From an uncultured Calothrix sp. (lineage in GTDB: Bacteria > Cyanobacteriota > Cyanobacteriia > Cyanobacteriales > Nostocaceae), in contig CALJJQ010000121.1 of assembly GCA_937973965.1 (NCBI GenBank), forward strand, positions 1 to 56,896: DNA of 56,896 nucleotides, written 5' to 3'. This document shows, one piece after another, positions 55,153 to 56,896 of this stretch. Position 1 is the first letter of the stretch, and every line of letters starts with the position of its first letter. The translations under genes and the position numbers were made by a program. Under the pieces are notes generated by a model, which searched no databases, was not told the origin of the DNA, and saw only the letters and a program-made list of their open reading frames with translations.

Positions 55153-55644
55153 CTATCACCGATGGACATTGCCTGGGTATTTGTTACAAACTGCATCAGA
55201 ATGTGCCTAAAGCTTCCAAACCATGATAAAACACATGTATCACAAAAAAACTCTGTCCTCACTCAAATCTCTCAAGTATGGCGTTAGTTGGCGTTAGTAT
55301 GGTATTGACCAGTAACTTTCCTCCACTATGGAAATACGAGTAAATTGAATTATGTAAATCAGACCAACACGAGCAGCAACCATCATCTCAATATCAATAA
55401 AATCAATCAGGACTTACGCAAGGACAACGTAAACACCCTCATTGCAATTCTTCGCGTAGCGGAGCGACCGCAGGTTCATCAGGTAGACGCACAACGACTT
55501 CTTGCAAAATAGCAATCCCCAACACCTGATTCCTCATCACGAGTGCCTAAGTCCTATAAATAATCAATCAAAGCAAAAATCAAAAATAAAAACTAATTTG
55601 CTCCTGTCTCCTGTATTTTGTCTCCTGTATTCTTTGAAATAACG
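55153..55644. other. gap with short repeats
   Basis: Holds GGCGTTAGTTGGCGTTAGTA (about 55280), an AGCGGAGCGACCGCAGG fragment (about 55457) and a CTCCTGTATT-type repeat (55600-55634). No gene. Confidence 0.4.
55600..55634. repeat. CTCCTGTATT repeat
   Basis: CTCCTGTCTCCTGTATTTTG then TCTCCTGTATTCTTT: three units, ending ten bases before the DUF5895-like start. A similar GACACAGG/GTAGGAGACAG text occurs at several intergenic sites. Confidence 0.65.
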
Positions 55645-56532
55645 ATGAAAGCATCTATAAAATTTGACTTTGAGGACGAAAAATTTAACGCTCCACCTCC
55701 CCAGGTGATATCCTGGTGTCAAATGATTAACCCCCGCTACAGTCCGGATGGGGTGCAACAGTATGGATTAGCAATTAAGCTAGACAACGCTAACGCAGTC
55801 GGTTTCCAACCGGATCTAAACTGGGTGCAGGTCGAACACGAATTCAGTTCTGGCATCGAAACCATTTATCTATCCACAAGTCCCCGTTTAGTAATTATTC
55901 GTCGTGGACCAATTTCCCTCAAAGATAGAGAAACCGGAGTCAAATTAGGAACCCTACGGGACAACTACGATGCATTTTTAGCAGATAAACTCAAATACAA
56001 AACCTTCACTCGCTATCTTGTCTATCTAGTTAGCGAAAACAAAACTTTCTTACATTCCCAACCCTTACAACTAACCCTTCATGGAGTAGCGGGAGCTAGT
56101 TTTAGTAAAAGCTATTGCGAATATCAACAAGGCAGACCCGCAGGGGGATTTTTAATTGAACTAGAAAGAGCCTATGCAGGTTATCGCAAACAACCATTTG
56201 CACCAAAAGGTCCCCTATTTCATGCCCACGGTATTTTTAGTCCTATCATTGAATGTGAAGAAAGGGGAATCCATCCCAACACGGTTCTCGTCGCTTCCAC
56301 GGTGGACTACAAACACCCGACAGTTTCCACCTTGACTGAACATTTAATTGCTTCCGATTCCCCTGAATCCGCTATTATCACCCGCACCTTTGAAGAATAT
56401 AAGGATTTTGGCAAAGAACCAGTTCGCAATGAAAATGGGAATGGTCAAGGTAACGGCAAAATGTCAATGGCTGCGGTTTCTAATTCCTATGTTTACGCCG
56501 ATGAGGATGATTTTGGTTATCCCCCCTATTAG
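55645..56532 (+). CDS. DUF5895-like cyanobacterial protein
   Basis: A 295-residue protein whose N-terminal segment MKASIKFDFEDEKFNAPPPQ and SWCQMINPRYSPDG resemble what I recall as DUF5895, a family largely limited to heterocystous cyanobacteria. The middle reads RLVIIRRGPISLKDRETGVK and YLVYLVSENKTFLHSQPLQL; the end is acidic and glycine/asparagine-rich (NENGNGQGNG). No nuclease or ATPase motif is visible. The family name is a memory-based guess. I start at the ATG at 55645. Confidence 0.7.
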   Translation: MKASIKFDFEDEKFNAPPPQVISWCQMINPRYSPDGVQQYGLAIKLDNANAVGFQPDLNWVQVEHEFSSGIETIYLSTSPRLVIIRRGPISLKDRETGVKLGTLRDNYDAFLADKLKYKTFTRYLVYLVSENKTFLHSQPLQLTLHGVAGASFSKSYCEYQQGRPAGGFLIELERAYAGYRKQPFAPKGPLFHAHGIFSPIIECEERGIHPNTVLVASTVDYKHPTVSTLTEHLIASDSPESAIITRTFEEYKDFGKEPVRNENGNGQGNGKMSMAAVSNSYVYADEDDFGYPPY

Positions 56533-56896
56533 AAATTTCGTAGACAGGGTGGTTTGATACCATGAGAGAATAATATTTCAGAGGTTTGATTATTGACCCA
56601 AATTTCTAGTTATGGGACTCAGGGTGCGATATCCGCATCACTGACAAGCCAGGCGATCGCATTCAGCATCGCGATGCGGAATCAGTTACATGAGTAATTC
56701 TCTGTGGCTAAGTGTAAAATCCTCTAATGGTCGCTAGCCCCAGTATCCTGTCATTGCTCCCAATACCAGCAGTATCAGTACCAGCCATAATTCGTACCTC
56801 CTTCCTCGGATATGGTCCTAGTCCTCTATCTGTTGTAGCTGTTCTAGTAGATTCATTTCTTCCCTAGTTGTAGATGTCATAATACACTCAACAGGT
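56533..56896. other. right edge, no firm gene
   Basis: Contains a palindromic GCATCGCGATGC (about 56668-56679), one GCGATCGC site, and the small minus-strand frames described below. Confidence 0.35.
56708..56788 (-). CDS. possible 26-residue peptide with strong ribosome site
   Basis: Minus-strand ATG at 56788 (MAGTDTAGIGSNDRILGL), preceded by AGGAAGGAGG, with eight bases between it and the ATG. That is the best Shine-Dalgarno match I saw in the window. The peptide has no known motif. In the overlapping frame, ELWLVLILLLVLGAMTGYW is hydrophobic but has no start codon of its own. Confidence 0.3.
   Translation of the reverse strand: MAGTDTAGIGSNDRILGLATIRGFYT

Overview
The window comes from a filamentous, very probably heterocyst-forming cyanobacterium (Nostocales type). 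Three things point there. The gene set is cyanobacterial: psbX, ycf66, PAM68, CCB2/4-type cytochrome b6f assembly factor, Ycf21-type chorismate lyase, rpaB next to radA, clade A cyAbrB. The HIP1 octamer GCGATCGC recurs throughout. The gaps between genes are long and full of short repeats: tandem heptamers such as GGATTTT and GTTAACT, AGACG..CGTCT palindromes and ATTACGTAG-type repeats. The gene assignments are recognised by eye from protein motifs; no search was run.

Layout. 1-730: 5' part of an IS605-type tnpB (minus strand, broken by an in-frame stop, running off the left edge), with a divergent 44-residue ribbon-helix-helix gene and a hairpin region. 730-6253: DAHP synthase, the PAM68/rpsO pair, an M20 amidohydrolase, a DUF167 protein, a glutathione S-transferase. 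7193-12131: ArsA-type ATPase with HSP20-like tail, DUF2358 protein, chorismate lyase, tRNA-Leu(GAG), biotin carboxylase, YggT/CCB3-like protein. 12914-17017: psbX, ycf66, two paralogous half-propeller lipoproteins, one unknown gene. 17054-23119: SdhB, a 2.2-kb gap, clade A cyAbrB regulator, secreted nuclease, two unknown proteins. 24343-29108: amidohydrolase, cysteine hydrolase, cupin and dihydroorotase. 29710-38794: signal peptidase I, MOSC protein, Spy-like periplasmic protein, a hybrid histidine kinase with response regulator, an exported protein, leuD, aminopeptidase P. 38929-46901: small lipoprotein, a decayed DUF499 gene, PPIase, EPSP synthase, a Uma2 pseudogene, radA and rpaB. 47441-56532: CCB2/4-like factor, a frameshifted Uma2 gene, methyltransferase, Rpn-like nuclease, DUF456 protein, acetate kinase, a membrane channel-like protein and a DUF5895-like protein.

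Most of the window is ordinary core chromosome. Two shikimate-pathway enzymes (aroF, aroA) and the chorismate-using lyase lie within it but are not in one operon. Real co-transcription candidates are few: rpsO-PAM68, kinase-response regulator, methyltransferase-Rpn. The accessory signal is mobile-element debris (tnpB, two Uma2 relics, DUF499 relic) and a dense repeat landscape. The most interesting points are the tnpB/RHH divergent pair, the heptamer arrays that abut start codons in a constant orientation, and a palindrome family whose stems differ but stay paired. No CRISPR array, rRNA operon or intact prophage was seen.
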